A DNA stretch of 54,240 nt from Planctomycetota bacterium (GTDB lineage: Bacteria; Planctomycetota; Phycisphaerae; UBA1845): NCBI GenBank assembly GCA_024280855.1, contig JAJRPG010000095.1, forward strand, positions 1 through 54,240. The letters run 5' to 3'. The notes beneath the pieces are model-generated. The model ran no database searches. It saw only the letters and a list, made by a program, of their open reading frames with translations, and was not told the origin of the DNA. Shown piece after piece: positions 25,400 through 34,153 of the stretch. A program made the translations under genes and the position numbers. Each line of letters begins with the position of its first letter. Within the stretch, counting starts at the first letter, position 1.

Positions 25400-26218
25400 A
25401 TGGCATATGCAGCAGGTGTAGATGTTGGATCAACGCAAACCAAAGCGGTGATCATCGACGAAAATAGAAAAATAGTCAGCACCGCGCTGATCGATACCGG
25501 GGCCAATGTCATTCAGGCAGCCGAACACGCTTTCGATAACGCCCTGAAAGAATCTAAAATTCGGGATGTCGAAGTCGAATATGTCATCGGCACAGGCTAC
25601 GGGCGCTATCGCGTAACTTTTGGTAACGACCAAATTACCGAGATTAGTTGCCACGGACGCGGCGCGGTTCATATGTTCCCACGAACCAAAACCGTGCTCG
25701 ACATGGGAGGACAAGACACCAAAGCCATTCGTGTAACCGATTCGGGAGAAATTGCTGATTTCTGCATGAACGACAAATGCGCCGCAGGCACAGGCCGATT
25801 CCTAGGCGCCGCAGCCGCAGCTCTTGACATACCACTAAATGATCTAGGAACAACGGCTCTGAAATACAACAAACCTGTCCGCATCAGCACGACCTGCACA
25901 GTTTTTGCAGAGTCCGAAGTCTTGTCCTGGCTTGGTAAGGGTAAAAAAATCGAAGACATCCTATGGGGCGTTCACCAGTCCATCGCCGCCCGCTCAGCCG
26001 GTTTATTGCGCCGCGTAGGCATTGAAGATGAAATAACCTTCACAGGCGGTGTCACCAGAAACATCGCCATGGTGCAAGCCCTCGAACAAAAAATCGACAA
26101 GAAATTAAACGTCAGCGAAGAATCGCACTACATCGGCGCACTCGGCGCAGCGTTGTTCGCACTCGATCACATCATAGCGAGCAGACATCCTCATAATTCC
26201 GTGGAGGCTTCATCATGA
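25400..26218 (+). CDS. bzdP: Class I benzoyl-CoA reductase, ATPase subunit (BzdP type)
   Basis: The protein has 272 residues in the ASKHA ATPase family. It hydrolyses ATP to push an electron from a [4Fe-4S] cluster shared with the second ATPase into the BzdNO module. Motifs are complete: [20 protein letters not shown], cluster ligands Cys127 (KCAAGTG) and Cys166 ([11 protein letters not shown]), and [11 protein letters not shown] with AAGGAAA upstream. Its stop overlaps the bzdQ start as ATGA, suggesting equal synthesis of the two subunits. Confidence 0.88.
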   Translation: MAYAAGVDVGSTQTKAVIIDENRKIVSTALIDTGANVIQAAEHAFDNALKESKIRDVEVEYVIGTGYGRYRVTFGNDQITEISCHGRGAVHMFPRTKTVLDMGGQDTKAIRVTDSGEIADFCMNDKCAAGTGRFLGAAAAALDIPLNDLGTTALKYNKPVRISTTCTVFAESEVLSWLGKGKKIEDILWGVHQSIAARSAGLLRRVGIEDEITFTGGVTRNIAMVQALEQKIDKKLNVSEESHYIGALGAALFALDHIIASRHPHNSVEASS

Positions 26219-27042
26219 TAATCACCGTTGGAATCGATGTCGGCTCCACTTACACCAAAGCCGTCATCACCGATAGCGATCAAAATATTCTCAGCAAGCA
26301 TGTAAGACCAACCGGCTTCAAGCTCACAGACGTCTCACAATCGGTCTACCAAGATTGTCTGGCTGAAGCTGGTCTTACAGAAGCAGATATAAGCTATATC
26401 ATCGCCACAGGTATCGGACGCCATCAAGTACTCTTCAAAGACATCCATGTAACAGACCTCACCGCCAGCGCACGTGGCGCGGCCCGACTATTTCCCGGCA
26501 CACGAACCATACTCGACGTCGGTGGCCAAACCATGAAAGCTAGTCGCATAGATGCAGACGCCATGGTCAAATCGTTCAGACTAAACGACAAGTGCGCAGC
26601 CGGCACCGGAGCATTCCTCGAAAAAACCGCACGCTACATGGGTTTTTCAACTACAGAAATCGGACCGCTCATGGCCACGTCCAAAGAACCTGTTCCAATC
26701 TCAGGCGTGTGCGCCGTCTTTGCAGAATCCGAAGTAATTAACCACCTTTCTCTCGGCACACCCCCTTCCGACATCATGCAAGGAGCCATCGAATCACTCG
26801 TCGATCGCTCGGTGCAACTAATGAAACGCGCGAAAGGTGAAAAGGAATACACGTTGATCGGAGGCCTACTACGCTTCGACACCATGGCTGATTCCGTTAG
26901 GCGGCACCTTAAGAGTGAAGTTAACGTACCCGAGCCAGAGATGGTGCAATTTGTGTCAGCCTATGGCGCGGCCATTTTAGGACACCGCCGTCTAGAGAAA
27001 CTCAGCCAAGAAAGGAATTCGTCGGTTGCTGACGTCGCATAA
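26215..27042 (+). CDS. bzdQ: Class I benzoyl-CoA reductase, second ATPase subunit (BzdQ type)
   Basis: The protein has 275 residues, aligned along its length with BzdP. Cluster ligands Cys127 (KCAAGTG) and Cys166 ([11 protein letters not shown]) are kept, as is [10 protein letters not shown]. Two nucleotide-site motifs differ from the family norm: GGQD reads GGQTMK and TGGVTRN reads IGGLLRFD. It may be the less active ATPase of the pair. The ATG overlaps the bzdP stop. It closes the four-subunit reductase set. Confidence 0.87.
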   Translation: MIITVGIDVGSTYTKAVITDSDQNILSKHVRPTGFKLTDVSQSVYQDCLAEAGLTEADISYIIATGIGRHQVLFKDIHVTDLTASARGAARLFPGTRTILDVGGQTMKASRIDADAMVKSFRLNDKCAAGTGAFLEKTARYMGFSTTEIGPLMATSKEPVPISGVCAVFAESEVINHLSLGTPPSDIMQGAIESLVDRSVQLMKRAKGEKEYTLIGGLLRFDTMADSVRRHLKSEVNVPEPEMVQFVSAYGAAILGHRRLEKLSQERNSSVADVA

Positions 27043-27118
27043 AAAACGATATCCCATCGAGCGTGGTATGTGCCGCGATCGTCAAGACTGCTGACTGAAG
27101 AAACGCCCTACTATCGAC

Positions 27119-27433
27119 ATGAAAAATAACGACGAACAACCTGACCCGACGGCTATATCAATACCGCTGCAGCTTAGCCCTGACGGAGGCGCAATCAAAA
27201 CTGATCACCATCTGATTGCTGACGGTTGGGTGCGCCGGCATCTTGTGGATCCTGATCGAGCCAAGGAGTCGGTGGAACTTTATACCTCAATGGGCTTTGA
27301 AGTGAAATCACACAAACTAAGCCCCGAGGACTTCGGACCTGAATGCCAGTCGTGCGCCTCGACGATATGCCGAACCTACGTGCTGATCTATACGCGTAAG
27401 CTAAAAAAAGCTGATGACCATCAATCAATATGA
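27119..27433 (+). CDS. Small conserved-looking Cys protein of unknown function
   Basis: The product has 104 residues. I do not recognise a characterised family. The second half reads like a compact domain: a WVRRHLVDPDRAKESVELY helix, GFEVKSHKLSPEDFG, then Cys at CQSCASTIC followed by RTYVLIYTRK. The three cysteines within nine residues near the C-terminus could bind a metal or FeS cluster. No signal peptide or membrane segment. It overlaps the radical SAM gene by 20 bases and lies 76 bases after bzdQ, so the three are probably co-transcribed. It may be an accessory or maturation partner of the radical SAM protein or reductase. Confidence 0.65.
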   Translation: MKNNDEQPDPTAISIPLQLSPDGGAIKTDHHLIADGWVRRHLVDPDRAKESVELYTSMGFEVKSHKLSPEDFGPECQSCASTICRTYVLIYTRKLKKADDHQSI

Positions 27434-28772
27434 CAATAATAATTCCCAATCACTCGATATTCTTGAACCCCAAGAGGGCAACTATTTCGTAGCGGCCTAT
27501 CCGCCGTTTTCTTGTTGGACACGCGACAACGTTAGCCAAGTGCATAACGCCCTATCTACCCCGCCCGATCCAAAGAGTCGCGCCCCACTCGGACTATACA
27601 TTCATATTCCATTTTGCGCAAAACGCTGCGACTATTGCTACTATCTGTCTTACGATGACAAGCTCAAACATGTCCAAAGCTATGTGGACGCAGTAGTGTG
27701 CGAGCTGTCAATTTATGCGGACAGGCCCGCCATCACGGGTCGCAAACCAACTTTTATCTACTTCGGCGGTGGAACGCCATCTATACTTAGCTCACAACAG
27801 ATTCAAACACTTCTCGAAGGCCTCAAGACTTCCTTGCCCTGGGATGATATCCAAGAAGCCACGTTTGAATGCGCGCCCAAAACCGCAACCACAACTAAGC
27901 TGCAAATTCTTCGTCATGCGGGCATCACCCGGCTGAGTATCGGCGCGCAGCAGCTTAACGACGAAGTCCTTCGCGCCAACGGTCGCATCCACTTATCAAG
28001 TGACATTTATCGCGCGTACGAGCTAGCCCGTGAGACTGGATTTCCGGTCATCAACCTTGACCTCATCGTCGGCTTGGTTCACGAAACCGATGAAACATTT
28101 TATGCAAGCCTGGAGCAAGTCATCGACATGGCCCCAGACAGTGTCACTATTTATCAGCTTGAAATACCTCTCAATACACCCCTCTACAAGCAGCTGGCGG
28201 ATGACTCGCGCACCGACACACCCAACGCACCAGCCATCGCGGATTGGAACACCAAGCGCAGACGTTTGATGCGCGCGTTCTCAATGCTCGAAGACCACGG
28301 CTACCATGTGTGCGGTGGATACTCTGCCGTCCGCAATCTCAAAGAACATCGTTTCGCCTATCAGCAGGACCAATACCAAGGCGCCGACCTGCTCGGACTA
28401 GGGGCGGCCTCATTCTCTTATCTGGCAGGTATGCACTACCAAAACAGCGCGTCACTGGAATCATACATGGAATGCCTTAATGCCGGCACCCTTCCTATCG
28501 AACGCGCTTATGCATTATGTAAAAGCGATCGTATGTTGCGTGAATTTCTCCTTCAATTAAAATTGGGTAGTTTATCCATCGATTATTTTCGACAAAAGTT
28601 CGGCGTGGAAATCTGTATACTATTCGCCTCGCAACTGAAACGATGCATGAATTTTGATTGGCTAACCGTCCAAGGCGATACCATTGAATTAACCCGTGAA
28701 GGGCTATTGCGAGTCGATAGAATCATACCAAACTTTTATCCCGATAAATTTCGGGTAGCCCGATACTCGTGA
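27414..28772 (+). CDS. Radical SAM protein, HemN/HemW-like
   Basis: The protein has 452 residues. The N-terminal motif LYIHIPFCAKRCDYCYYLSY contains the CX3CX2C cluster of radical SAM enzymes; the HemN family usually has CxYC(x)F here, so Tyr replaces Phe. IYFGGGTPS and the TFECAPKTAT and RLSIGAQQLND strands follow, as in coproporphyrinogen dehydrogenase relatives, and a HemN-C-like region ends the protein (LTREGLLRVDRIIPNFYPDKF). Relatives include heme chaperones (HemW), heme-degrading ChuW/HutW and true HemN. The position immediately after bzdNOPQ and the small Cys protein is unexpected for heme metabolism and hints at a dedicated cofactor or repair role. The ATG at 27414 overlaps the upstream gene. 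Confidence 0.85.
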   Translation: MTINQYDNNNSQSLDILEPQEGNYFVAAYPPFSCWTRDNVSQVHNALSTPPDPKSRAPLGLYIHIPFCAKRCDYCYYLSYDDKLKHVQSYVDAVVCELSIYADRPAITGRKPTFIYFGGGTPSILSSQQIQTLLEGLKTSLPWDDIQEATFECAPKTATTTKLQILRHAGITRLSIGAQQLNDEVLRANGRIHLSSDIYRAYELARETGFPVINLDLIVGLVHETDETFYASLEQVIDMAPDSVTIYQLEIPLNTPLYKQLADDSRTDTPNAPAIADWNTKRRRLMRAFSMLEDHGYHVCGGYSAVRNLKEHRFAYQQDQYQGADLLGLGAASFSYLAGMHYQNSASLESYMECLNAGTLPIERAYALCKSDRMLREFLLQLKLGSLSIDYFRQKFGVEICILFASQLKRCMNFDWLTVQGDTIELTREGLLRVDRIIPNFYPDKFRVARYS

Positions 28773-28887
28773 ACGTACGACACGCATTATTCGAAATGTG
28801 AATGGCTAACACAACCGAAGTGAAAAACGTGATTCATACATAATATCTTGTTTCGCCGCTGAAGTCCGTCATCGCTTCGAGAATTTT

Positions 28888-28915
28888 CGTCATTCCCGTC
28901 TGCGCGGGAATGACG
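28888..28915. repeat. REP-like palindrome CGTCATTCCCG...CGGGAATGACG
   Basis: Perfect 11-base arms (28888-28898 and 28905-28915) enclose TCTGCG. No T-run follows on either strand, so it is unlikely to be an intrinsic terminator. This exact style of palindrome is dispersed in many bacterial genomes as a small mobile hairpin. It sits between the radical SAM and XdhC genes. Confidence 0.6.
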
Positions 28916-28930
28916 CAACTGATGGTAAAC

Positions 28931-28959
28931 TTGGGGCGTTCCATTGTATAGGTTATACT
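28931..28959 (+). promoter_or_regulatory. Possible promoter directly before xdhC-like gene
   Basis: TTGGGG (28931-28936), 17 bases, then TATACT (28954-28959). The -10 abuts the ATG at 28961, so a transcript starting about seven bases later would be nearly leaderless, beginning at the second in-frame ATG (28967). The -35 is weak. Confidence 0.3.
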
Positions 28960-28960
28960 G

Positions 28961-29902
28961 ATGCCCATGAATATACCGAGCATTTTAGAACATCTTATTC
29001 AAGAAATTGAAGCCGGCAGGCACGCGGCATTATGCGTCATTGTGTCCACGCGAGGCTCAACACCTCAGCCCGCAGGCACATTCGTTAGTGTTGATGAAAC
29101 GGCTACCGTGATTGGCTCACTAGGCGGCGGATGTGTCGAAGCTGATATCCGGCGACAAGCACACGGGCTATTACGTTCGGGCGAAAGCCAACTAGCCACG
29201 TTCACGCTTGACGACGATTTCGGTGACCAAAACGGAATGATCTGCGGCGGGCAGATGGATGTAGCCATCAAAATTTTCTCGTCATTATCGGAGATTAATT
29301 TACTCCGCAAAGTGCTAGACGACTTATCCAATGGCCAAGATTCCACGCTACCAATCGTGATTCAACATCAAGGAAAAGATGTCGAATACCGCATCCGTAT
29401 CGACTCAAGTCCAAACGTGTTGATTGCCGGTGCCGGGCACATAAGCCGAATTCTTGCACAATTTCTCGTACCACTCGGCTTCCGCGTGACCGTCATCGAC
29501 GAACGAGTAGATTTCACCAACGAAAAGCGATTCCCAAAACCAATCCAGACCATCGCCGCCGATATAGCCGGTACACTCCGCGACTATTCGCTTGACAGAG
29601 GAACTTATGTGGTCATCGTAACCAGAGGGCATCGGCACGATCTAGTGGCCCTGAAAGCTGTAATCGATTCACCATGTAAATATATAGGCATGATAGGAAG
29701 CCGTAGGAAGATCGCCGTCATATTCGACGACCTCTTGCACGCTGGTGTGCCTCAGTCAAAGCTCGACGGTGTACAAGCCCCCATTGGCATCGACATTCAC
29801 TCGGTTACAACAGAAGAAATCGCACTGAGCATCGCCGCACAACTGGTTTCCGTACGTCGGGAAGCGCATCATAAGTCCGTTGAAGGCCCGCTACCCACAT
29901 GA
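28961..29902 (+). CDS. XdhC/CoxF-family molybdenum cofactor insertion protein
   Basis: The product has 313 residues (311 if the second ATG at 28967 is used). XdhC proteins bind sulfurated molybdenum cofactor and deliver it to xanthine-oxidase-family enzymes. N-terminal domain: VIVSTRGSTPQPAGTFVSV and GSLGGGCVEADI. C-terminal Rossmann-like domain: VLIAGAGHISRILAQFL, IGMIGSRRK and PIGIDIHSVTTEEIALSI. The only molybdoenzyme in the window is the fused hydroxylase at 4945-7869, so it is the presumed client, 20 kb away in the same island. It overlaps the MocA-like gene by ATGA. Confidence 0.9.
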   Translation: MPMNIPSILEHLIQEIEAGRHAALCVIVSTRGSTPQPAGTFVSVDETATVIGSLGGGCVEADIRRQAHGLLRSGESQLATFTLDDDFGDQNGMICGGQMDVAIKIFSSLSEINLLRKVLDDLSNGQDSTLPIVIQHQGKDVEYRIRIDSSPNVLIAGAGHISRILAQFLVPLGFRVTVIDERVDFTNEKRFPKPIQTIAADIAGTLRDYSLDRGTYVVIVTRGHRHDLVALKAVIDSPCKYIGMIGSRRKIAVIFDDLLHAGVPQSKLDGVQAPIGIDIHSVTTEEIALSIAAQLVSVRREAHHKSVEGPLPT

Positions 29903-30546
29903 CAGCCTTACGACACAAAAACATTCCTCCACCAACCGGCCGCATGTGGGCGATAATACCTGCGGCTGGGCAAGGCCGCCGCTTCGGAGGCCCCAAGCAA
30001 ACACTACCTTATGCAAACTCAACATTGGCTGGAACGATAACCCGCACAATATTAGCTGCTAGAGTTGACGGTGTTATCGTGGTCACACGCACGTTACTGG
30101 TCGACGCACTTGATCTCCCCAATGATCCGCAGGTTCACATAGAATTTAATAACGACGCGCATACCGAGATGATTGATTCTATCCGAATCGGGTTAATACG
30201 AATCGCAAACCTCCGCGAAGCCTCGCCCCTCGATACCGATAGTCAAGACGGTGTGCTCGTTATCCCTTCGGATATCCCAGGCATCTCGACGAATACCTGC
30301 ACACAGTGTATCAAAGCATTCAAGCAGAAACCCAATCGAATCATCATCGCTACCCACGGCCAAAAGTCCGGCCACCCCATGATATTCCCATTTGAAATGC
30401 AATCCGCCATTATACAACTTGAGGGTGGACTCAACATGCTACCAAAACTGTATGCGGATCGAGTGTCCCGAGTATCCTTAGATGAGCCAGAGATACTTAC
30501 CGACATAGATACCATGAGCGATTACAAACGCCTGACTGATACTTGA
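29899..30546 (+). CDS. MocA-like molybdenum cofactor nucleotidyltransferase
   Basis: The protein has 215 residues, or 200 if the ATG at 29944 is used; the first is chosen for its overlap with the xdhC-like stop. IIPAAGQGRRFGGPKQTLPY is the nucleotide-binding signature of MobA/MocA/IspD-type transferases; VLVIPSDIPGIS holds a metal-binding Asp, and GHPMIFPFEM and LTDIDTMSDY are typical of MocA. MocA attaches CMP to molybdopterin, giving the cytosine dinucleotide cofactor used by xanthine-oxidase-type hydroxylases, which fits the upstream XdhC and the island's molybdoenzyme. It is the last recognisable gene of the rightward series. Confidence 0.85.
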   Translation: MTALRHKNIPPPTGRMWAIIPAAGQGRRFGGPKQTLPYANSTLAGTITRTILAARVDGVIVVTRTLLVDALDLPNDPQVHIEFNNDAHTEMIDSIRIGLIRIANLREASPLDTDSQDGVLVIPSDIPGISTNTCTQCIKAFKQKPNRIIIATHGQKSGHPMIFPFEMQSAIIQLEGGLNMLPKLYADRVSRVSLDEPEILTDIDTMSDYKRLTDT

Positions 30547-30695
30547 CTTTAACGACTCGGCGTGTCGCTGTCCCTCGTAGTGTCCAAGTATTCAAATGCT
30601 GCGACTAAACACTCAATTCCAGGTGTTCGATCGTCCGGCTAGATTGCCGACGCACTCGCAACTCTAGACCCGTCGCGCATCAACTGGCTTGTTTG

Positions 30696-31316
30696 TTAAG
30701 ATTCAATACGGCGGCATGGCCAAGCGGCGTTGCGATAATAGTATCGAAGCACACCACCAAACCGCTCGCGACACGCAACACGGCCATCCAGCGCCCCGAC
30801 TTCGGTTAATGGTTGGATCAATCGATTCTCGATACCTTGGTGGTTGCGCTCATGATGATAGTACTCAAGAAATTCATTGATTGTCCGACGTAGCGAATTC
30901 TCACCGAAGAAAATCATTTGATCCAGACAGGACTCTTTGATCGTCCGAACGAACCGCTCAGCGTACGGACATTCGGATATCCCTGCGATGTGAACACGTC
31001 GGCTGGATAATTCCATGCAGAAAAACACATGATATCTAGTCAGGCCGAAGCATGACCAAGTTTCTACGGTGAAGAAATCAGCAGCTGCGATTGAGCCCCA
31101 GTGGCTCTGTAGAAATGTTGACCATGGTATCCACTTACGCCGCTCTGGTGCTGGAGTAATGCCATATTGATTCCGCCAGCGGTGGAACGTCGCCTCGCAC
31201 ACCGCCAAGGCCTGGCACACCGCCGCGATCTCCTTGCCCTCTGACAACATCCGATCCGCGTCCCGAAGCTTGCGAATTATCTGCTCAGGACTGTGTCGCT
31301 TACGTTTCATATCCAA
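30696..31316 (-). pseudogene. Transposase remnant with internal deletion
   Basis: The 206-residue frame joins an IS3-type OrfA-like helix-turn-helix start ([31 protein letters not shown]) to pieces of an integrase-core transposase. The core keeps [16 protein letters not shown] and [13 protein letters not shown] through GLLRYYH-like residues. Between SRRVHIAGI and CPYAERF some 65-70 residues normally present are missing, including the second catalytic Asp, so the protein cannot be active. Just upstream on the minus strand (about 31385-31353) a sequence beginning TGGCCTGCTACCCAAAACC resembles an IS end; no matching right end was found. It marks the right border of the catabolic island. Confidence 0.75.
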
Positions 31317-31387
31317 GTCCTCCCTGCCCGATCAACGGGTGGATAGGACTCTCATAACAACTGGATCAGGTTTTGGGTAGCAGGCCA

Positions 31388-34153
31388 TTACTCTAAATCT
31401 TTGCGCAATTTTTTCCTCCACTCTTTAGCCTCTTGGATTTTCTGCCATGACTCGTACAAATCGACAAGCAGTTTAACGGTACCGACGGTTTGCTCGTGGG
31501 TTGGGCCTAACGTGGTTGATAAAATTTGAAACGATTCTAACAAAGCAGCTTCTGCTTTTTCATATTGATGCAGCCCTGACAAACTATGGCCATGATATCG
31601 TAGAAATGCGCCGATATAGAAGTGCGTACTCGGTAGCATACTTTTTGCAATCTCCAAAGCTTTCGTAGTATTTAACGCCGCCTCGTCGAACTGCCCCTGC
31701 TTATTCAGTAATGCGCCGAGCGTAGCGTAAGACACCGCTGTTTCTATGTGACCCTCACCAAGAAGCTCACGTCGCGCCTCCAATGAAGCCCGGTACAATG
31801 GCTCTGCTTTTTCATATTTTTCTTTGAGCAAATAAATACCAGCCAAGGTGTTCATCGATCGAAGCGTATCTGGATGTCTATCGCCAAGGGTTCGCCGTTG
31901 AATATCTAACGACCGAGCCATCAGCGGATGCGCTTTGTCTTCATCTCCGAGGTTTGCATAGCAGGTTGCTAGTCCATTGAGTACGCGTAACGTATCTGCA
32001 TGGTCTGAACCTAGCACCTGCTCTTTGCTCAGTAGCAACTCTTCTAGCAAGGGAACGGCCTTATTAAATTCCCCCTTACTAACAAGAAGGCCGGCGTGAT
32101 TATGCAGCACAGCTAATGTTTGCGGGTGGTTTTCTCCTAGCGCCAATCGCACCGCCTTCAATACATTAGCCAATAATGTCGCACCTTTGTCATAATCTCC
32201 CTTGGCAATGTACATTGCGGCAATGTTTTGCATGGCCTGTAGTGTGCCTAAATCTTCTTCCCCGAACTCACTTAGACTATCCTGAAGCGTATCAGAATAT
32301 ATGGTTTCAGCTTCTTCATACCGCCCTTGCGATAAGTATAAAGCTGCCAGATTGTTAGAAACCACTAGCTTGGTTCGCTTATTAACATTTTGAATAAGGT
32401 TTTGTTTATCAATGGTTTCAAGATACAGCTTTTCAGCTTCTTCATATTGCCCTTGCTGGTCATATAATCGCGCAAGCATTCCCATGGCGATGAGTGTATC
32501 AGAATGGTTTTCACCGACCGAAGATCGCAGTAATTCTATGGCCCGAATTAGATGAGGCGAAGATTCTTTGTAGTCGCCCAAGCTGCTCAGAGTTTTCCCA
32601 ATAGTCATACGAATTGATGCCTCGACAGCGGGTTGACTTTCGAAAGCTCCCTCTATTCGCATGGCTGCTTTATTGAGAACCTCTCTCATTGTAATGTCAC
32701 GCTGCGCAGTGTTTTCAGGATCGACAGCGGCAAGAAGATCATTATTCAAAAAAGAATTTATGGCCTGGGCGATGGCTGTTTGCCTCTCAGATTCCAACCG
32801 TTTATTTTCAGCCAACGTGGTAGCTTCGAGCGCCGTAATCAATCGCTCGTTCGCCAATCGCTCCGCCTGCGTGGCGCGTATCGCTTGTGACAAGCTAATG
32901 GCAATACCTGCAACTAATACAACAAACAGCATAATCATGCTGTAAAACAATGATTTGTTTCGTCTAGAAAACTTGCGAAGCTGATACAACACGCTATTCG
33001 GTCGAGCTACAATCGGTAAATGCTGCAAGTTTCTACGAATGTCATTGCCGAGTGCCGCAGCTGACTGATAACGACGTAATTTATCTTTCTCCAGGGCTTT
33101 GGAAACGATCGTCTCCACATCGCCACGATACATGGTATTGAGCGTGCCGAGTCGCGTCGGTTCGACAATTTGTATAGTGCGAATGGCTGCAGGAATTGCA
33201 TGATGATCTAAGACATATGGAAGGCAGTCAGCCAAGAGTTCATATAGCAATACACCTAGCGAGTACACGTCTGAACGCGCATCCAAATCAAGCGGATTGC
33301 CTGAGACTTGCTCAGGACTCATGTATGGTAGTGTACCAATAAGTTGCCCCATGTTCGTGTGCATGGTGGTCATCGGATTCTCAGTATTCATGACACGAGC
33401 AATACCAAAATCTAGAACTTTCGGCTGGCCATCCTGATCGACTAAAATGTTCGCAGGTTTTAAATCACGATGAATAATGTTGTGGTCGTGTGCGTGTTGA
33501 ACAGCATCACAAATCCGGGAAAATAATTCGAGCCTCTGCTCGATACCAAGCTTCTTCTCTTGGGCATAATGTGTAAGTGGTAGACCATGAATATACTCCA
33601 TGACCAAGTACGGCTGCTCATGCGCACCGGCATCGCCTGAAGATGCCGTACCCGCTTCGAATATCTGCGCGATACCAACATGCTTGAGCTGTCCAAGTAA
33701 ATTAGCTTCTAATTCAAACCGCCGTGCGAGTTTTGCAGAAGCTATATCTGCATGAATCACCTTGAGCGCAACCGTACGTTTTGGATTTTCTTGTAAGGCC
33801 TTGTATACCACTCCCATCCCCCCGCCGCCAATTCTGGAGAGAATGGTATAAGGCCCAATCAATTTAGGAATAGTCAATACAGATGCTTCAGCCATCTCAT
33901 CTTTGATCGCAGTAGATTCTGAACTTGGTTGCTCAAGCAGTTGACCGGCTACTTGTTGAACGAATCTAGCGGCATCAGAGCCGGCTAACGCATCGGTTTC
34001 ATTATCATGGTGGGCAAGAAGTGATTCCACCTCAGCCCGAACCTCTAACATGTTCGCGCACGCTGCATCAAGAAATTCGGCTCGCGACTCGTGCGGTTGC
34101 ACACGAGCCTGTTCGAATATCGCAGCTATTTTTTCAAAATCCTTTGGCTTCAA
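31388..34153 (-). CDS. Ser/Thr protein kinase with transmembrane segment and TPR domain
   Basis: The product is about 921 residues from a TTG at 34153 that overlaps the sigma-factor stop (TTGA). An N-terminal ~95-residue region resembles the short domain common before planctomycete kinases. The kinase domain follows (~100-370): IGGGGMGVVYKA, catalytic HRDLKPANILVD, DFGIAR and SPEQVSG. One membrane helix (SLFYSMIMLFVVLVAGIAI) anchors it, and about ten 42-residue tetratricopeptide repeats of the kinesin-light-chain-like type (LGENHPQTLAVLHNHAGLL) fill the C-terminal half, presumably outside the cytoplasm. Kinases paired with ECF sigma factors are typical of Planctomycetota; phosphorylation of the sigma factor is a likely activating signal. 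Confidence 0.9.
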   Translation of the reverse strand: MKPKDFEKIAAIFEQARVQPHESRAEFLDAACANMLEVRAEVESLLAHHDNETDALAGSDAARFVQQVAGQLLEQPSSESTAIKDEMAEASVLTIPKLIGPYTILSRIGGGGMGVVYKALQENPKRTVALKVIHADIASAKLARRFELEANLLGQLKHVGIAQIFEAGTASSGDAGAHEQPYLVMEYIHGLPLTHYAQEKKLGIEQRLELFSRICDAVQHAHDHNIIHRDLKPANILVDQDGQPKVLDFGIARVMNTENPMTTMHTNMGQLIGTLPYMSPEQVSGNPLDLDARSDVYSLGVLLYELLADCLPYVLDHHAIPAAIRTIQIVEPTRLGTLNTMYRGDVETIVSKALEKDKLRRYQSAAALGNDIRRNLQHLPIVARPNSVLYQLRKFSRRNKSLFYSMIMLFVVLVAGIAISLSQAIRATQAERLANERLITALEATTLAENKRLESERQTAIAQAINSFLNNDLLAAVDPENTAQRDITMREVLNKAAMRIEGAFESQPAVEASIRMTIGKTLSSLGDYKESSPHLIRAIELLRSSVGENHSDTLIAMGMLARLYDQQGQYEEAEKLYLETIDKQNLIQNVNKRTKLVVSNNLAALYLSQGRYEEAETIYSDTLQDSLSEFGEEDLGTLQAMQNIAAMYIAKGDYDKGATLLANVLKAVRLALGENHPQTLAVLHNHAGLLVSKGEFNKAVPLLEELLLSKEQVLGSDHADTLRVLNGLATCYANLGDEDKAHPLMARSLDIQRRTLGDRHPDTLRSMNTLAGIYLLKEKYEKAEPLYRASLEARRELLGEGHIETAVSYATLGALLNKQGQFDEAALNTTKALEIAKSMLPSTHFYIGAFLRYHGHSLSGLHQYEKAEAALLESFQILSTTLGPTHEQTVGTVKLLVDLYESWQKIQEAKEWRKKLRKDLE

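Noticed and set aside
28888-28915. Hairpin as an intrinsic terminator of the benzoyl-CoA reductase operon
   Set aside because: No T-run follows on either strand; the sequence is of the dispersed palindrome type.
30547-30695. A tRNA-like element near GGTGTTCGATCGTCC
   Set aside because: Only a T-arm-like string is present; no acceptor or anticodon stem can be formed around it.
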